Source of the DNA: Diphasiastrum complanatum
Lineage: Eukaryota; Streptophyta; Lycopodiopsida; Lycopodiales; Lycopodiaceae
Reading direction: 5' to 3'
Length of the DNA stretch: 64,000 nt
Assembly: GCA_029204225.1 (NCBI GenBank)
Contig: CM055106.1
Span: 11,390,539 to 11,454,538 of the forward strand
In this document: positions 22,082 through 34,636 of the stretch, piece by piece
Position numbering within the stretch: position 1 is the first letter of the stretch
Layout of the letters: the number at the start of each line of letters is the position of its first letter
Program-made: the position numbers and the translations under genes
The notes under the pieces: generated by a model
What the model was told of the DNA's origin: nothing
Databases searched by the model: none
Seen by the model: only the letters and a program-made list of their open reading frames with translations

Positions 22082-22737
22082 TGTTACAGCTTTTACTCCC
22101 TGTCCCGGTTGTTTACTGTTTTTACTTATAGATGTACGTCTTGTAATATAGAAATGGCTAAGTCACCGGCCTGTGGTGACCTTTGTAACAGAAATGTAAA
22201 TAAAGTTGTTAATGATGTTTCTGAGCCTCAGAGTTGCATGTTGCTTGGGTATAGGGTACTGGGTCATTAATTCGGAGTGGCTGAACTGACCTCCTAAAAA
22301 GTAGGAGAGTTGACTAGTCAACGTGACACATGTCATATGCTCACTGGGCACTTGATCCAATGAATGAGTGACACATGCCAGGGTTGACCGGTCAAACATG
22401 ACACGTGTCACATGCCCACTGGGACATTTGGTCCAATGGATGAGTGACACATGTCAGCCTACTTACTTGCCTATGTGTCAAGGTATTGCCAAGTGGCAAG
22501 TGTCGACTGTGCATGGAGTTGGCCATGTGTCGAGATTTAGGAAGGGTCAGGGTTAAGGGGTGCTTGAGGATTTTGGATAAGTGAGCCTAGAGAGAGGCAT
22601 TCCGGATCATAATCTATGCAGCAAAGGCTGGGAGGAGACAAGGCAGCCAGCTCCATCTTGTGTTAGAAGCAATTTGATGCTTGTATGTGCAGGAAATTAG
22701 CAAGGTTTGAAGAAAAGATCAGAGAGGGAGTCTGACA
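22082..22737 (+). repeat. Solo LTR of the 3994-10290 gypsy family
   Basis: Shares the distinctive segment ATGGCTAAGTCACCGGCCTGTGG, the repeated GGTCCAATG blocks and AAGTGGCAAGTGTCG with the LTRs at 3994 and 9774, in the same order. It starts TGTTACAG and ends CTGACA. The 5-bp direct repeat GCATG flanks it exactly (22077-22081 and 22738-22742), so it is a full integration whose internal part was removed by LTR-LTR recombination. It retains the palindrome TGACACGTGTCA at 22399-22410. Confidence 0.88.
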
Positions 22738-22742
22738 GCATG

Positions 22743-23085
22743 TTAGTACCTAACTTAGGACCTTATTTACCGTTGGGCACTATGCTCAAGTTAGGCCTTA
22801 AGTATGGGCCAAATGGGTCTCCAACCCAATGTTGGGTCCATATGCTTATGCATGCCACTTACACTGTCTTGCCTTGTTGGGCGTATTATCCGTGAAGTTT
22901 TTCTATGATAGTCTTCTTTGGCGGAGCCTCTTCTTTCCTGTGATTGGTCAAACTTGGTCAAGTGTTCACAGACAAGATCCCCTTTTCAGAAGAAGCACGT
23001 CAATGTGTTTTAGAATAAGGAAATTGATCAAGGTTTAAAGTTGTTAAAGTAGAAAGATAGCATCTATGGCACATGATAGATCCAT

Positions 23086-23136
<51 letters not shown>

Positions 23137-26100
23137 CACACCCCCCCCCCTCCCACCTCTCTGCTTGAATCCTTATATGTTTGTTTAGCAATTGTATTGA
23201 TGAATGTTTATGAGGTCTTGTTTAATTGTTGGATTGGGAAATGTAGTTGTAAGTGTTGACATGCTTGATGGAACAAAGGCATGCCTTAAGTATATAAGCA
23301 ATTATCAGATTGTAAAATGTGAATGGAAGTGATGGTTTTGGCTTGCCCTTTGCTGACTGCTGCCAAGTGGAGTAGTCCAAGAGTGGAACTATGCTGAAAG
23401 TTTTTTATATACGGTCATATTCTATAGCCTTGCTTTTTCATGGCAAATTCTTTCTAGATCACAAGAATTTGGAATCATGAAAATTTCCTGTCAAGAATTT
23501 TATGTGATATATCAATCACAGATAGTTTTTTTTCCTAATGTAGTGATATTGCAGAAACTGCAGCTTAATTGTGGTAATGCGGTAATTCCTTCTTACAGGA
23601 TGTGAGAACAAGATATTTATGTGTTTCCTCATGAAATTTTGTTGTGGAGCATACCAATTAGAGGCTCTGATGGTTTTAGGACTTTAGTTTTGACTGTCAT
23701 TTAAATTTCAAAGAGTTGCGTGATACGACCATTCAAGTTAGATGAGAACTTGACTGTTGCAGTTTTTGGCTTCTGAATCAAAGCAACCCCCGGACGAGAC
23801 TTGCTTAAAAGAGTTTCTGGTATAGCAAAGTTTGCAGATGACTTGTGTCACCTGAAAATTCAGATCAAAGTGTGACATCTTAAATTCCTCTGAAGTGTGC
23901 AAGGTCTCTATCCATGCAATGAGAAACAATAAAAGCTTTGAATGTGACCAAAGAATAAGTTAAACTCTGATTTGTGACAGCAAAATTTATCTCTTGCATG
24001 TAAGCAGTACCATTCAGGCTCATGTCATACTCTACCATCATGTACAAAATAGTTCTCTCTAATACTGCCATTCAACACATGGCTTGCTCATCATACTATC
24101 TGGACAATTTGTGATGCAGTTTTGGCAACCAAATAAATGTTCAATCTCTTGAGAAGTGCAGTTTATGGTTGAAAAGTGAAATCCTTTTTTGCTTCTGCGT
24201 TGTTGAATACTTTGCCTCATGCCTACTATAAAATATCTATAAAGTAGGTGTATTCAATTTAAAGTCTTTTTTTTTATATTTCTCTGCTATTTGATTTAGA
24301 TGGCAACAAGGAATCTATGGAATAATTACCAGATGATTCTGCAGTCCACTATTAGGATGTTCAGTTGCCTAAATTTTGTGGAAAAGTGCAATGTCTTAGA
24401 CAGTCACAAAATGCTCACAAGCTAGTAATGCAACTCATTTGCATGAAAACATATGAAACAAGATTTTAAGTGGTATTCATTTTAGAGGTGGGATTACCAA
24501 GTATTTGCTGTGTTAAAGCTGGTTATATGTTTTGGTCCTCGTTTCACCCTTTCTCAATTGCTAAACTGAAGGTTTTACATAGGGGTTAGTCAAACCTCCT
24601 TTCGTAGTTGGAATTAATTTAATTTTCATACATTTTGCTCATTGCAAATGGTATTATGCACACACTTTCAGTGTCAATTTTTTAATTTAAGGCGCATCTT
24701 TAAGACAAGCCTTCCCCCATCGCCAAGGCATGAGATTTAGTCTTTCCACCAAGGTTGTATTTTGTATACGAGTTTGTTGAGGTAACAAGCAAAAGTTATT
24801 ACATGTAAACAATTTAGATTATCTAACAAGAATTACCAATTTGTTAAAGTAATGGAAATAATGCAATTCTTCATTTTGAGTGCTTATTGGATTTTATTTT
24901 GTGAACTTGTTTTAATTAAGGCCTTTAATCATTAATTCTCAAGCTTTAACCAATAATTTCTAAAAAGGCTAGAAGGTATTCATACATGGATGTTTTTATA
25001 AATAGAATATACTTTTTCATGTATTGGCATATAGAATCATTCTATATGGTGTATAAAGGGAAGAAAAACTCAAATTGAGACATGATATTAGATAAGTCCT
25101 ATCTTTATTAATCACATTCATGCACTAATCGAGGTGCCAAAATTTCTTTCGATGTAAGTCTCTTAGTGATATACTTTGACCAACAAAAGGGTCAAAGACA
25201 TCAATTACATCTACTTACAAATCTTGATCCAAGTAAAGATCCTTTGCTGTACTAGATATTTGCCATCAAGAGGTGGGCTACTGATTGTAGCACCCTTGAG
25301 CCGTTTGAGCGGGGAGGGTGGCTACAACAAGTAGCTCACCATTGGATGGTGAATATCGCTTGTAGTAGTTGCAGATCAACAATGGAGATTCAAAACATTT
25401 TAGAAGCCTTGCTATGGCTTAGAATTTGCTCGTTTTTTTTTTAATTGGATGATGCCATGTGTTTGATATCACTCCTCACAAGTGCTACGAGGCTATTTAT
25501 GAACACATATGAAAATTGATATAAAACTGACTTGTTCGTACAAGTAACCCAAGACATGCTTTGTGGAAAACTAATATTTAAGCCTTAGAAATGAAACAAT
25601 GTCAATATCTAGGATTTAGGGATAAATGCAAGTTGAATTGTGTAGGAATGAGGTGAGAACTTTTCAAGAAAGGGACATGACTTTGGTAGGAAGGGAACTA
25701 TGAGATATTTCTAATTCAAGATAGTAGGGACCCAAATTCTAGGGAGTGGGAGCCCAAGTTCTAGATAATGAGGACTCATAGTGTCAAGATTATGTACTTG
25801 AGTACATAAAAGAGGAGGTCTAGTTCTAGTAGAAAATTCATCACTCTAATTATGTTTGTGATCAATCCAATAGTTTATGCATGCCATTAGGGCCCTTTTT
25901 GAACTCAGAAAGGGCTTCTTCACTAACCTTGATTAGTGTTAATGATGACACGTGTATCAATAAAAGTGCGACAATTGAGCAGGAATGGTCCATATGACAT
26001 GGCAAATTCAATGGTGCAGATTAAATCAAGTGTGGGCCCACAAAGTACACCTTTAACATTTACCCTACTTGGATAGACTTGAAAGTACTTAGTAACCAAC

Positions 26101-26651
26101 AATAGCTACACATTATCTACTAGCCAACAGTAACTACACAAACAATACCTACCATCATATAGACTACTTCTAAGAGCTTGCTTATGTATTTACTAAACTA
26201 TATGCATAGTTAACTTACAACCACACATGTGTGCACACTTTTGACACTATTTCCTCTCTCTCTCTATAGTCTCTCTCTAGACGTTCTTTCACTTTTGCTC
26301 ATCTATCTCTCTTTTATTATATTCGCTACATAACAAATAGTCTCTCTAATTCTATTATTACTCTCACTCTTTCTTGGCTAAATGTTTACTGTCATAATGT
26401 AATTATGTGTTTTCAATGATGAACTTAAGTTCAAGTAACACTATAAAGATTAGCATTGCAATCTAGATATAATATGTACATTTATTAATTTTGAAAATAA
26501 GTGAGATTATGAAAATATTCTTTTAATAGATAAAAATGTAGTTCCAAGTAAAAGTGTAAATATTGGTCAAACAGCTCAAATTTTCAACCTATTGTATCTT
26601 AAAGTGATTTTATTTTTCTCTAAATTCAGGGTAAGGCACATAAGTCAGGTA
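22743..26651. other. Unrecognised AT-rich intergenic DNA
   Basis: Nearly 4 kb without a supported gene. ORFs are short and scattered. A CT microsatellite with a C run lies at 23088-23150. No LTR pair, TIR pair or transposon protein was found by eye. Confidence 0.5.
23088..23150. repeat. (TC)n microsatellite followed by a C10 run
   Basis: TC repeat over about 46 bp, then CTCCACA and ten C. Confidence 0.94.
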
Positions 26652-27680
26652 TTCTCAAAGATGAAAATCACGCCCAAAAAAAAAGAACCAAACGTATCCT
26701 TGAGGCCAAAATTTTCATTTTTTTTTTGCTCAAAATCGTGATTTTTAGCCGTTTTACTTTATCAGAAGGCCAAAAAAAACGTTTAGGAGCCAAAAGAAAG
26801 AAACATATACCGGAGGCTAAATTTTCATTTTTTTTGGCCCGAAATTGTGATTTTTGGCTGTTTTACTTCATCAAAAGACCAAAAAAGAAGTTTTGGAGCC
26901 AAAATTTGTTTTTTTTTTTTCTTTTGGGGTGGTGTGAGGACAAGGGTTGTTTGACCTGGCCCCTGTCCGTGCCCTTGCGTGCATCCCAAATTTATTTATT
27001 TATTCTTTTGCTCTGAAACCCTTTTTTGGCGTTCTGTTGAAGTGAAACGGCCAAAAATTGCTATTTCGGACGAAAAAAAAATTAGAATTTAGCCTTTGGG
27101 ATACGTTTTTTTTTTTTTTTTTTGGCTCCTAAACGTTTTTTTGGGCTTTTGATAAAGTGAAACGGCTAAAAATCACGATTTCGAGCAAAAGAAAAAAAAA
27201 GTTGACCTCCAAGATACATTTTTTTTTTAGGTGTGATTTTCATTTTTGAGAAGGCTCGATTTCTATGCATTACCATATTCCAAAGGCTAAATTTTCATTT
27301 TTTCGTCTGAAATTGTGGTTTTTGGCCGTTTCGCTTCATCAAAAGGCCAAAAAAAGGGTTTCGGAGCAAAAAAAAAGAAATTTGTTTTTGGGTGCATGCA
27401 AGGGCGCGGACAGGGGTTGTGTGACCGCGCCCTTGCGTGCACCCGAAAAGAACAAGTTTTTTTTTTGTTTTTGCTCCGAAACCTTTTTTTTTTGGCCTTC
27501 TAATGAAATGAAACGGCCAAAAATCGCAATTTCGGGCGAAAAAAAATGAAAATTTATCCTCCGGGATACGTTTTTTTTTGGCTCCTAAGCACTTTGGTTG
27601 GCCTTTTGATAAAGTGAAACGGCTCAAAATCATGATTTTGAACCAAAAAAAAAATGAAAATATTGGCCTCAAAGACTTCA
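26652..27680. mobile_element. Foldback structure made of seven copies of one ~100-bp unit
   Basis: A unit that reads GGC(C/T)AAATTTTCATTTTTT, then AAAT(C/T)GTGATTTTT(A/G)GCCGTTT, then CTTTATCA, GGCCAAAAAAA and GGAGCC occurs forward at 26690-26792, 26803-26902 and 27272-27370, and inverted at 27009-27104, 27123-27218, 27466-27566 and 27575-27680. The order is A B loop B' A' B loop B' A'. The outer ends of the first palindrome also match: 26652 TTCTCAAAGATGAAAATCAC against 27230-27252. The second loop has a G+C-rich stem at 27390-27409 and 27425-27444 (19 of 20 paired). ORFs of 90-130 codons inside are by-products of the repeats. No transposase is seen. Confidence 0.8.
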
Positions 27681-29439
27681 AAGCATACACCATTTACAAA
27701 CTTCCTCAACTAGGTTGTAACACAAAGTCTAGGCCAAAAAAGTGTATGAAAGAAAAAATCGTTGAGGGCCCACATTTATAAAAGGCATGGCGCTTCTTTA
27801 GCCTTGATGCCCTCCCATCCACTAACTCATGTCCTTTCTCTTTCACTCTTAGGCATTTATCCATCTTTCTATCCTCCTTAGCCTAAATGCATGGCTAGAT
27901 CCAAGTTTAGGCAAGTCTTCCCCATGACTTGCTCTCTTGTATTTCTTGAGATAGAGTGTTTGTTCCTTTGAAAATTAGCAGCATAATCCTTTGCAAGAAT
28001 GCAAGGTAGAATAAAAAGCTAAGAAGGTCACAACCTAGACTATGCCATTGGGTCACTATTACACTTCGTTTTCTAAGAAACCGCCCACCCAAGATAGAGA
28101 CTTTTGATCAGGACATCTTTAAAAGCCTAATCTTTCATTTTATCACGTCTTTAATAAAATTTCTTCATTTTGTTGTACCGATCGTGTCAATTTTTGAGGC
28201 ATTCGACCACACAACTAACCCTCAAATTTCAATATCATGCATCACCTCGCTTTATGCATTCTTACTTTACATGCTTCTAGCTTCCACTGCATCTCATTTT
28301 AATCAAATTTCAGTTTTGACTGCAGATACGTGTAACACTGGCTTATATCAGTCTTTGATCACCTCCGTTTCCATTTTTCCAACTTCCAACAACTACGTAT
28401 TATGCAAATCTTGAGTTTCGTGATCTGTGATAGGGACAGGGACTGATAGTTGCATATCCAATCGCAGCCGATACATACTTAGCAAGTTTCACGGTTTCAC
28501 CGTTCACGCCACCCTTATACTTATAGGCTTATAATACCGTGTACTACCGTCCGTGCTCAGAATCGATGGCAATCTGTACTGCTTGATTATTTAAGCTTAA
28601 CATTACTACGTAATGATGAACAAACCTTACAAGTTACAATTCACAATGAAGCCAGGGCCAAGGAGCAGAGCAGACTTGATTAAGTATTGAGCATTGCACC
28701 TTGGAGGCTTTGAGGCTTCGACTCTCGACAGTCTCGAGTCTCGACTCTCCAGGCATGCAAAGATCAAATCAGCGAGAGCTACCTTGGATTACGAGTCAGG
28801 ACCTGAAAGACAGCCACAGCCACAAATCGCTACAGCGGCGTTTGGGCCAAGTCACGACTCATAAATTATAATAGTCATCTGGTAACTACCAACTAGAAAA
28901 TGATGAAGACTTTACTTTGGTTTGTACATACATCAACATGGGAAATAAGTTTGACTCTTGGGCATAATTTCGGTAGATAGTGACAAATGAAACGGTAAAC
29001 TTGAGTCTTTTTCTGCTCGTGATGCACTGAATCGTCCTTTTATTCTGGACGAGGGAGGAGGCTGGAGTAGGAGTCTTTAGGACTGACAGATTACGGTGCT
29101 AAAAATGAGACTAGAGAGGCTAGAGCTACAATGGAGAGAGAGGCGTCCTGCACATGACTGGATCGTGGATGGATAGCGTTGTTAACATTCATGATCAGAG
29201 TCTTTCAACAGATTAATCATGTGATGGGTGATCAAATCCCAAGAGAGAAAGAAGAAGAATGATGAGAAATATGAAACAACGCTGATTGCATGATCCACAA
29301 ATTACAATGCACATTCACACACCTAGAGGCTAGCATTCCCAATCATATTCTTGAGTGCTTAATAAGTTAATTCCTTCCCTTCCTCTTGGGTCTAGGGTAT
29401 AGTGATATGAATGCTTAATGCATTCAAATTTCACTTCAG
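27681..29439. other. Unrecognised DNA
   Basis: No ORF above 80 codons, no repeats with clear ends. A short imperfect repeat of GACTCTCGACAGTCTCGAG type lies near 28725. I see no supported gene. Confidence 0.5.
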
Positions 29440-29802
29440 AGTTGCTTTGGAGGGCATCACACCTGAAGAGCTTTGGACAGGCAAGAAACCGGATGCGTCG
29501 CACTTACGAATTTTTGGCAGCACGACATATGTTCATATTCATATAGACTATATGATAAGGCTACAGGAGAAATACATATAAGTTCAGATGTCACATTTGA
29601 TGAGCTTGATATCATTCATCCTGAGAATGACATTGAATTTATTATGGACAATAAACTAGTTGTAGATCCTGTGCTGGAGGGGCAAGATACAACTTTGCAA
29701 CTCAATCCTCTGGATCCCACTACAATTGAGGCCGAGAATGATGAGCCATTAGCCCAAGTCCAGATCAATCCAGAACCATTTGGAGCACCTGAAGGTGTAT
29801 AG
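29440..29802 (+). pseudogene. Copia D integrase C-terminus and linker
   Basis: Begins in the integrase C-terminal part (ALEGITPEELWTGKKPDASHLRIFG, read across two frames), then a frameshift and ATGEIHISSDVTFDE followed by an acidic linker. The upstream parts (gag, protease, integrase core) are absent: the element is 5' truncated at about 29440 with unrelated DNA before it. Confidence 0.8.
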
Positions 29803-29849
29803 ATTGATCATATTAGAGATGGAAGGAGAATTGAAGTAGAGGAAATGCC

Positions 29850-31008
29850 ATGCCAACACTACCATCTCGGCAAAGGAAACCAACATGGAAGCTGATTGAC
29901 AGTGCTCAGGCCAACATTGCTGAAATTTGTAGTCAAGCATTAGCAGATCCCCATGAGCCTGAAACTCTTTCTGAAGCACTTGCAGGTTCTGAAAGTGCAA
30001 AGTGGCGTGAAGCAGCTGACGAGGAGATGGCTTCTATGCAACGCAATCAAGTTTGGACTCTACAACCTCTACCTGCAGATGTGGATTCCAAGTGGGTTCT
30101 AAAAAGAAAGACACAAGAAGATGGGACTCTTCAATGTTATAAAGCCAGGCTAGTTGCGAGAGGTTTCACACAAAAAGCAGGGAAGGATTATAGCGAAACT
30201 TTTTCCCCAGTTGTGAAGATGCCTAGTTTGCGTACTTTGATGGCCTTAGCAGCACACATGGGCTGGGAAATCCACCAAATGGATGTGCGCACTGCCTTCC
30301 TCAATGGTGAGTTGGAGGAAGATATTTACATGCAACAGCCGGAAGGATTTATAGAACCAAGAAAGGAACGTTTGGTTTGTAAGCTTCACAAGGCCATTTA
30401 TGGTCTTAAGCAAGCATCTCGGCAATGGTACAAGAAATTTGACACCGTCATAAAACAGGAAGGCTTTATACCTAGTACAGCAGACACCAATATTTCCATT
30501 TGCATTTTTCAATGTAAAATGTGTATTCTTGCACTTTATGTAGATGACATGCTAGTCACAGGAGACAACAGTGAAATTCTAGCAGTGAGAAAGCAATTAG
30601 CTGAACGATTCGACATGGTCGATTTGGGAGAAGCTCGCTTCTTCCTAGGAATTCACATAACTCGTGACAAGAGCAGACAAAAAGTGCATCTTAGTCAAAA
30701 GAGGTATGTTGATATGCTGCTGAACAGATTTGGTATGGGGGATGCATTTCTAGTAGCTGCACCTATGGAAAAAGGTATCAATTTGTTCTCTGAAATTCAA
30801 CATGAATTGCCAAGGGGGAGTCATCCATACAGGGAATCGATTGGCAGTCTCATGTATATTTGATGTGTTCCACCAGGCCAAATATTTGTTTTGCAGTGAT
30901 TCTCTTGAGTCAATTCAATGATTGTCACGCTGATGGGCATTGGTTGATGGAAAAACAAATTTTAAGGTATCTCAAGGGTACAGCTTATAAAGTCCTCAAA
31001 ATAGGATT
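29850..31008 (+). pseudogene. Copia D reverse transcriptase and start of RNase H
   Basis: A long clean RT: EEMASMQRNQVWTL, KARLVARGFTQ, MDVRTAFLNGELEEDIYMQQPEGF, YGLKQASRQWYKKFD, then the catalytic LYVDDMLVTGD and LGEARFFLGI. A one-base shift near 30860 breaks the frame; the RNase H N-terminal part (TRPNICFAV, LRYLKGTAYKVLKI) follows until 31008, where foreign DNA intervenes. The active-site aspartates are intact, so this copy is not very old. Confidence 0.85.
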
Positions 31009-31489
31009 CTAGTCTAAGCATACCATACAAAGCAACAACACATGGGAACCGGTGGAGGTTAAACCAACCCAACCAAACCTAGATCGTACGGATCTAACCC
31101 CCAAGCTATGGATCAATCAGAGTCATGGAAAGAGGAGTCACACCAGCAGCATGTAGCTACTCATCACAAATCAAGCATACACTAGTGAGAGCCCAACAGG
31201 TATACTTATACCCTCCAAGCCCCATGCACCACTAGTAGTGCACTGTGACACCTCACTGGACACCTTTGCAGCCTATCTGGGCCACATCATCCAGTTCCCT
31301 AATGACTCACTGATAGACCCATACCAACTCCACCACCATGTGTTTAGGCCTACAACCATTAATTATGACCATGTACACGTAAGGGCCCCAATTCCCTTAT
31401 AGTCACAATTAACTTACGGGTTGTTGGTCTATTGGTCCCTAGCGTGGACAGGCTACCGAGACCAGTCATGGGCATGACACAGCTGATTT
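31009..31489. mobile_element. About 475-bp insertion within copia D RNase H
   Basis: The RNase H reading stops after KIG at 31008 and resumes in register with FGVCYSGGANF at about 31490. The block between has no long ORF. GATT stands at both junctions (31005-31008 and 31485-31488), a possible 4-bp target duplication. No inverted ends, poly-A tail or LTR structure were recognised, so its class is unknown. Confidence 0.55.
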
Positions 31490-32003
31490 TGGAGTATGTT
31501 ATTCAGGGGGAGCAAATTTCATTTTGCAGGCATATACAGATGCAAGTTATGGCACAAACAAGCATGCAAGATCTACTACAGGTTGTTGTTACCAATTATG
31601 TGGAGGGCCTATTGGCTGGATTAGCAGGAAGTAGGGCATAGTTGCACAATCAACAACAAAATCTGAATATGTTGCTCTTGCAGAAGGAGCAAAAGATGTA
31701 CTTTGGTTACGAGAATTGCTTCAAGACACTGGTCAAGAACGAAAGCAAGCAATCAAAATGTGGATTGATAACCAGAGCAACATCAAAATGGCCAAAAACC
31801 CTGTCTTTCACAATAGGTCAAAACACATTCCAACAAAGTATCACTTTGTGAGAAGTCTAGTGGAAGACAAAGTAATTCATGTGGATTATATGTCGAGTAA
31901 GGACATGATAGCAGATTCACTGACCAAGGCTCTTGGAAGAGATGAGTTTCTCAAGCATAGACAAGCTATGGGCATCTTTGGTCAACCACAAATTGCAGCT
32001 TAA
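31490..32003 (+). pseudogene. Copia D RNase H
   Basis: RNase H C-terminal two thirds: AYTDASYGTNKHARSTTG (first acidic residue), STTKSEYVALAEGAKDVLWLRELL (glutamate), MWIDNQSNIKMAKNPVFHNRSKHI (aspartate), then DYMSSKDMIADSLTKALG and a stop at 32001-32003. One in-frame TAG near 31640 interrupts it. The residues are typical of copia pol ends. Confidence 0.83.
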
Positions 32004-32010
32004 ATGTTTG

Positions 32011-32019
32011 AAGGGGGAG
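32011..32019 (+). other. Polypurine tract of copia D
   Basis: AAGGGGGAG directly ahead of TGTTAAGCATTC, the LTR start, 8 bp after the pol stop. Confidence 0.85.
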
Positions 32020-32372
32020 TGTTAAGCATTCAACCATTTCACCAACCAGCCGCTGGTGCATAGTTAGCCACAGAGGCTGATTTGTAGGCAGTTAGTTAGG
32101 TGTTAGGTTGGAGCTAAATGTTAGCAATGTTATTGGTAGGCAGTTGAGTAGATTTAGGCTTAACTTAGAAGGCCTCTTGAGCCTCACGTAGCCTGCAATG
32201 TACATATATCTGCATAAGATAATGAAGAAGCCGTACATTTTGTTTATCATCTCTTGTGCTCTGTTTTCTGGTTTTCTTCCATCTATGCATGTCTTCTTTT
32301 CAGATGTGTGTAACTTTTGTGAGTTATGATCAGAGTTGATGTGTGTAACTTTCATGAGTTTGAGCGAGTAAC
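32020..32372 (+). repeat. 3' LTR of copia D
   Basis: Begins TGTTAAGC after the purine tract; the end is set at TAACA near 32372 by the TG...CA rule alone because the 5' LTR is missing. Confidence 0.6.
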
Positions 32373-33489
32373 ATTGGAATGCTGTTTTGGAACCATGAAC
32401 CATGGGACTATAGAACCACCTCATTTGACTTAATCACGTTAATCGGGCACCCGAGGCCTAATTGGGCCCCTTTCCTTTGTCCCTTTTTTGCTTCTTTTAC
32501 GAGTCGTCATCGTCACTGGCAATCTAGGAGGGATCCCTTGCTTAGTCCTACCCAGCAACATAACCCCCTACACAACACTGACCTTGTGCCCATTTGCAAC
32601 CCCTTGGCTAGTGGGCCTTTACATTTTGTGAATAAATTTTTTGCGAGTTTCTCTTTGCCCAAACAAAAGGTAGCACAAGGTGCTCTAGGTTTTCATGCCA
32701 TTACTTGATATTGTATAAATAAGGATTGTGGCTTGGTACATGGTTGAAAATCTCACTAGCCATCAAATTTCAAGTAGGTCTATCAAAATGAACTTTGATA
32801 CCCTTTAAACATAGTTTTATTTGTATAATGAAAAATGTTCATGGAGCTATAAAATCTAGCATAAGTTTGAAATAGGTTAATTTGGATAATGGAAAAAATG
32901 ATTAGGGAGCTATAAAAGCTAGCATGCTTGCTAAAAAAAGTTAAAATATTTTTGTTATAAATATATTTTTTGATTTTTTTGTAGGCTAGCATGCTGGCTA
33001 GCCTACCTAAAACCACAATTTTTGCTCATAAAAAATCATGTACCAACATAAAAAGAATAGCACACCATGTGCTACCTCTTTGTTGCCAAATATCTAAAAT
33101 GTCAAAACTCCTGCCTACACTCAATCCTATTTTGTACACTTTTTGCCCTTCTCCTACTGGATTGTATTGCTATTATCCTTGCTCATGTGACCCCCTTACA
33201 AAGAGACCTCCATGCTCTCATACTTTATAGTTTTGTATGCAAAGTACTCCCTAGGCCCACAAATATATAGAAAAAAAACTAAATAGTAAAAAAAAAACAC
33301 ATCACGTAATTATTGATATGGGCGGATTGCAATTTTTTTTTTTCGATATCTGACACACTGGACTCTAATATTGCCAAAAATTCTCCTAAAATATTGATGT
33401 CAAGTAAATGTGGAATGGCATCATTTCGAACGAGACGATCAAATCCAATGAGTATTAAGTCCACTGGATTCGGAGGGGACTAAATGTCA
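32373..33489. other. Unrecognised DNA with a 61-bp tandem duplication
   Basis: No supported gene. A 61-bp imperfect repeat occurs twice at 32821-32942 (each unit starts TTG(T/G)ATAATG and contains GGAGCTATAAAA(T/G)CTAGCAT). Confidence 0.55.
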
Positions 33490-34636
33490 TCTAAATTTGT
33501 GCTGATGATCATGCTAATCTTGTTCAAACTTTTGCTATTCAAAAGAATTTGCCAAACATGTTGGATTTGCAAGAGATATTGGTGAATGAGGAGTTTAGGC
33601 TTCATCAAGAGGAGGTGGATCTACATCTCAAGTTGATGGAGAGGAGGCTATGTTCATCAAAGGAAAATTCAAGGGAAAAGGCAAAAGCAAGTGGTCAAAG
33701 GGTCAAAGGGTCAAAGCAAGTGATCAAAGGGTCAAGATAAAGGTGAGCCTTCATCTTTTGTTAAGAAAAAGAAAGATAGGTCAAATTTGAAGTGCTTCTA
33801 TTGTGGAATCACAGGGCATTTTGCTAGTGATTGCTTCAAGAAGAAGAGAGATGATGGGTGGAAAATGAGCAATTGTCAATGCAAGAGGTATGGCACAAGA
33901 GATTGGGGCACCTTAACTCCAAGTTATTGGAGGTGATGCAAAAAGGCAAGTTGTTTTTGGTCTTCCCAAATCTTTGTCAAGCATTAGTCATGTTTGTGAG
34001 CAATGTGCACTTTCTAAGTCACATAGGTTACCTTACAAGAGATCTACATCAATATAAAGTAAGCCTTTCCATCTTGTGCATTCGGATATTCATGGTCTAA
34101 CTACAATTTGCATTAAAAAATGGTGCTAAGATGTATGTTACATTCATTGATGATTTTAGTAGATTTTATTGGGTACCTACTAAACAACAAAGATGAGGAG
34201 TGTGATGTCTTTGTCAAGTTCAAGATTGCAAGAGAATTTCCAATTCTCCACAAAAATCAAGTGCTCGAGGAGTGACAATGGTGGAGAGTACATATCTACT
34301 AGGTTCAAGGCCTTTTGTGAAGAACATGGGATCAAGAGGGAGTACACAAGCCCAAGGACACCACAACAAAATGGAGTTGGCCGAGAGGAAGAATAGGACT
34401 TTATGTGAAGGTGCCAAAGCCATGAGGTTAGGTGATAATCTTCCTAAATCCTTTTGGGATCAAGCTTTGTTGGGTGCTAATTTTCTATGCAATAGATGGC
34501 CAAGTGTGGTATTGGATGGAAAACCTCCTTTTGACGTATTGTTTGGTAGGAGGCCGAGTGTCAAGTTTTTAAAAACTTTAGGTTGTATTTGCTATATCAA
34601 GATCACTCTTGATGATAGAACCAAGGAGGATCCATC
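33490..34636 (+). pseudogene. Copia E remnant: gag end, zinc knuckle, pre-integrase, integrase
   Basis: Closest in this window to the intact copia at 54430-60860. It starts in the gag core (MLDLQEILVNEEFRLH), runs over frame breaks to the zinc knuckle (CFYCGITGHFASDCF), then jumps to the pre-integrase block (QEVWHKRLGHLNSK): the protease is missing. The integrase core follows in mixed frames: FIDDF, RSDNGGEYIS, an ELAERKNRTLCE glutamate, and FWDQALLGANFLCNRWPS. It ends at KEDPS where another sequence is inserted. Confidence 0.82.

Noticed and set aside
27265-27693. ORFs of 94 and 132 codons on both strands
   Set aside because: They lie in the arms of the foldback and repeat the same low-complexity peptide in each copy.
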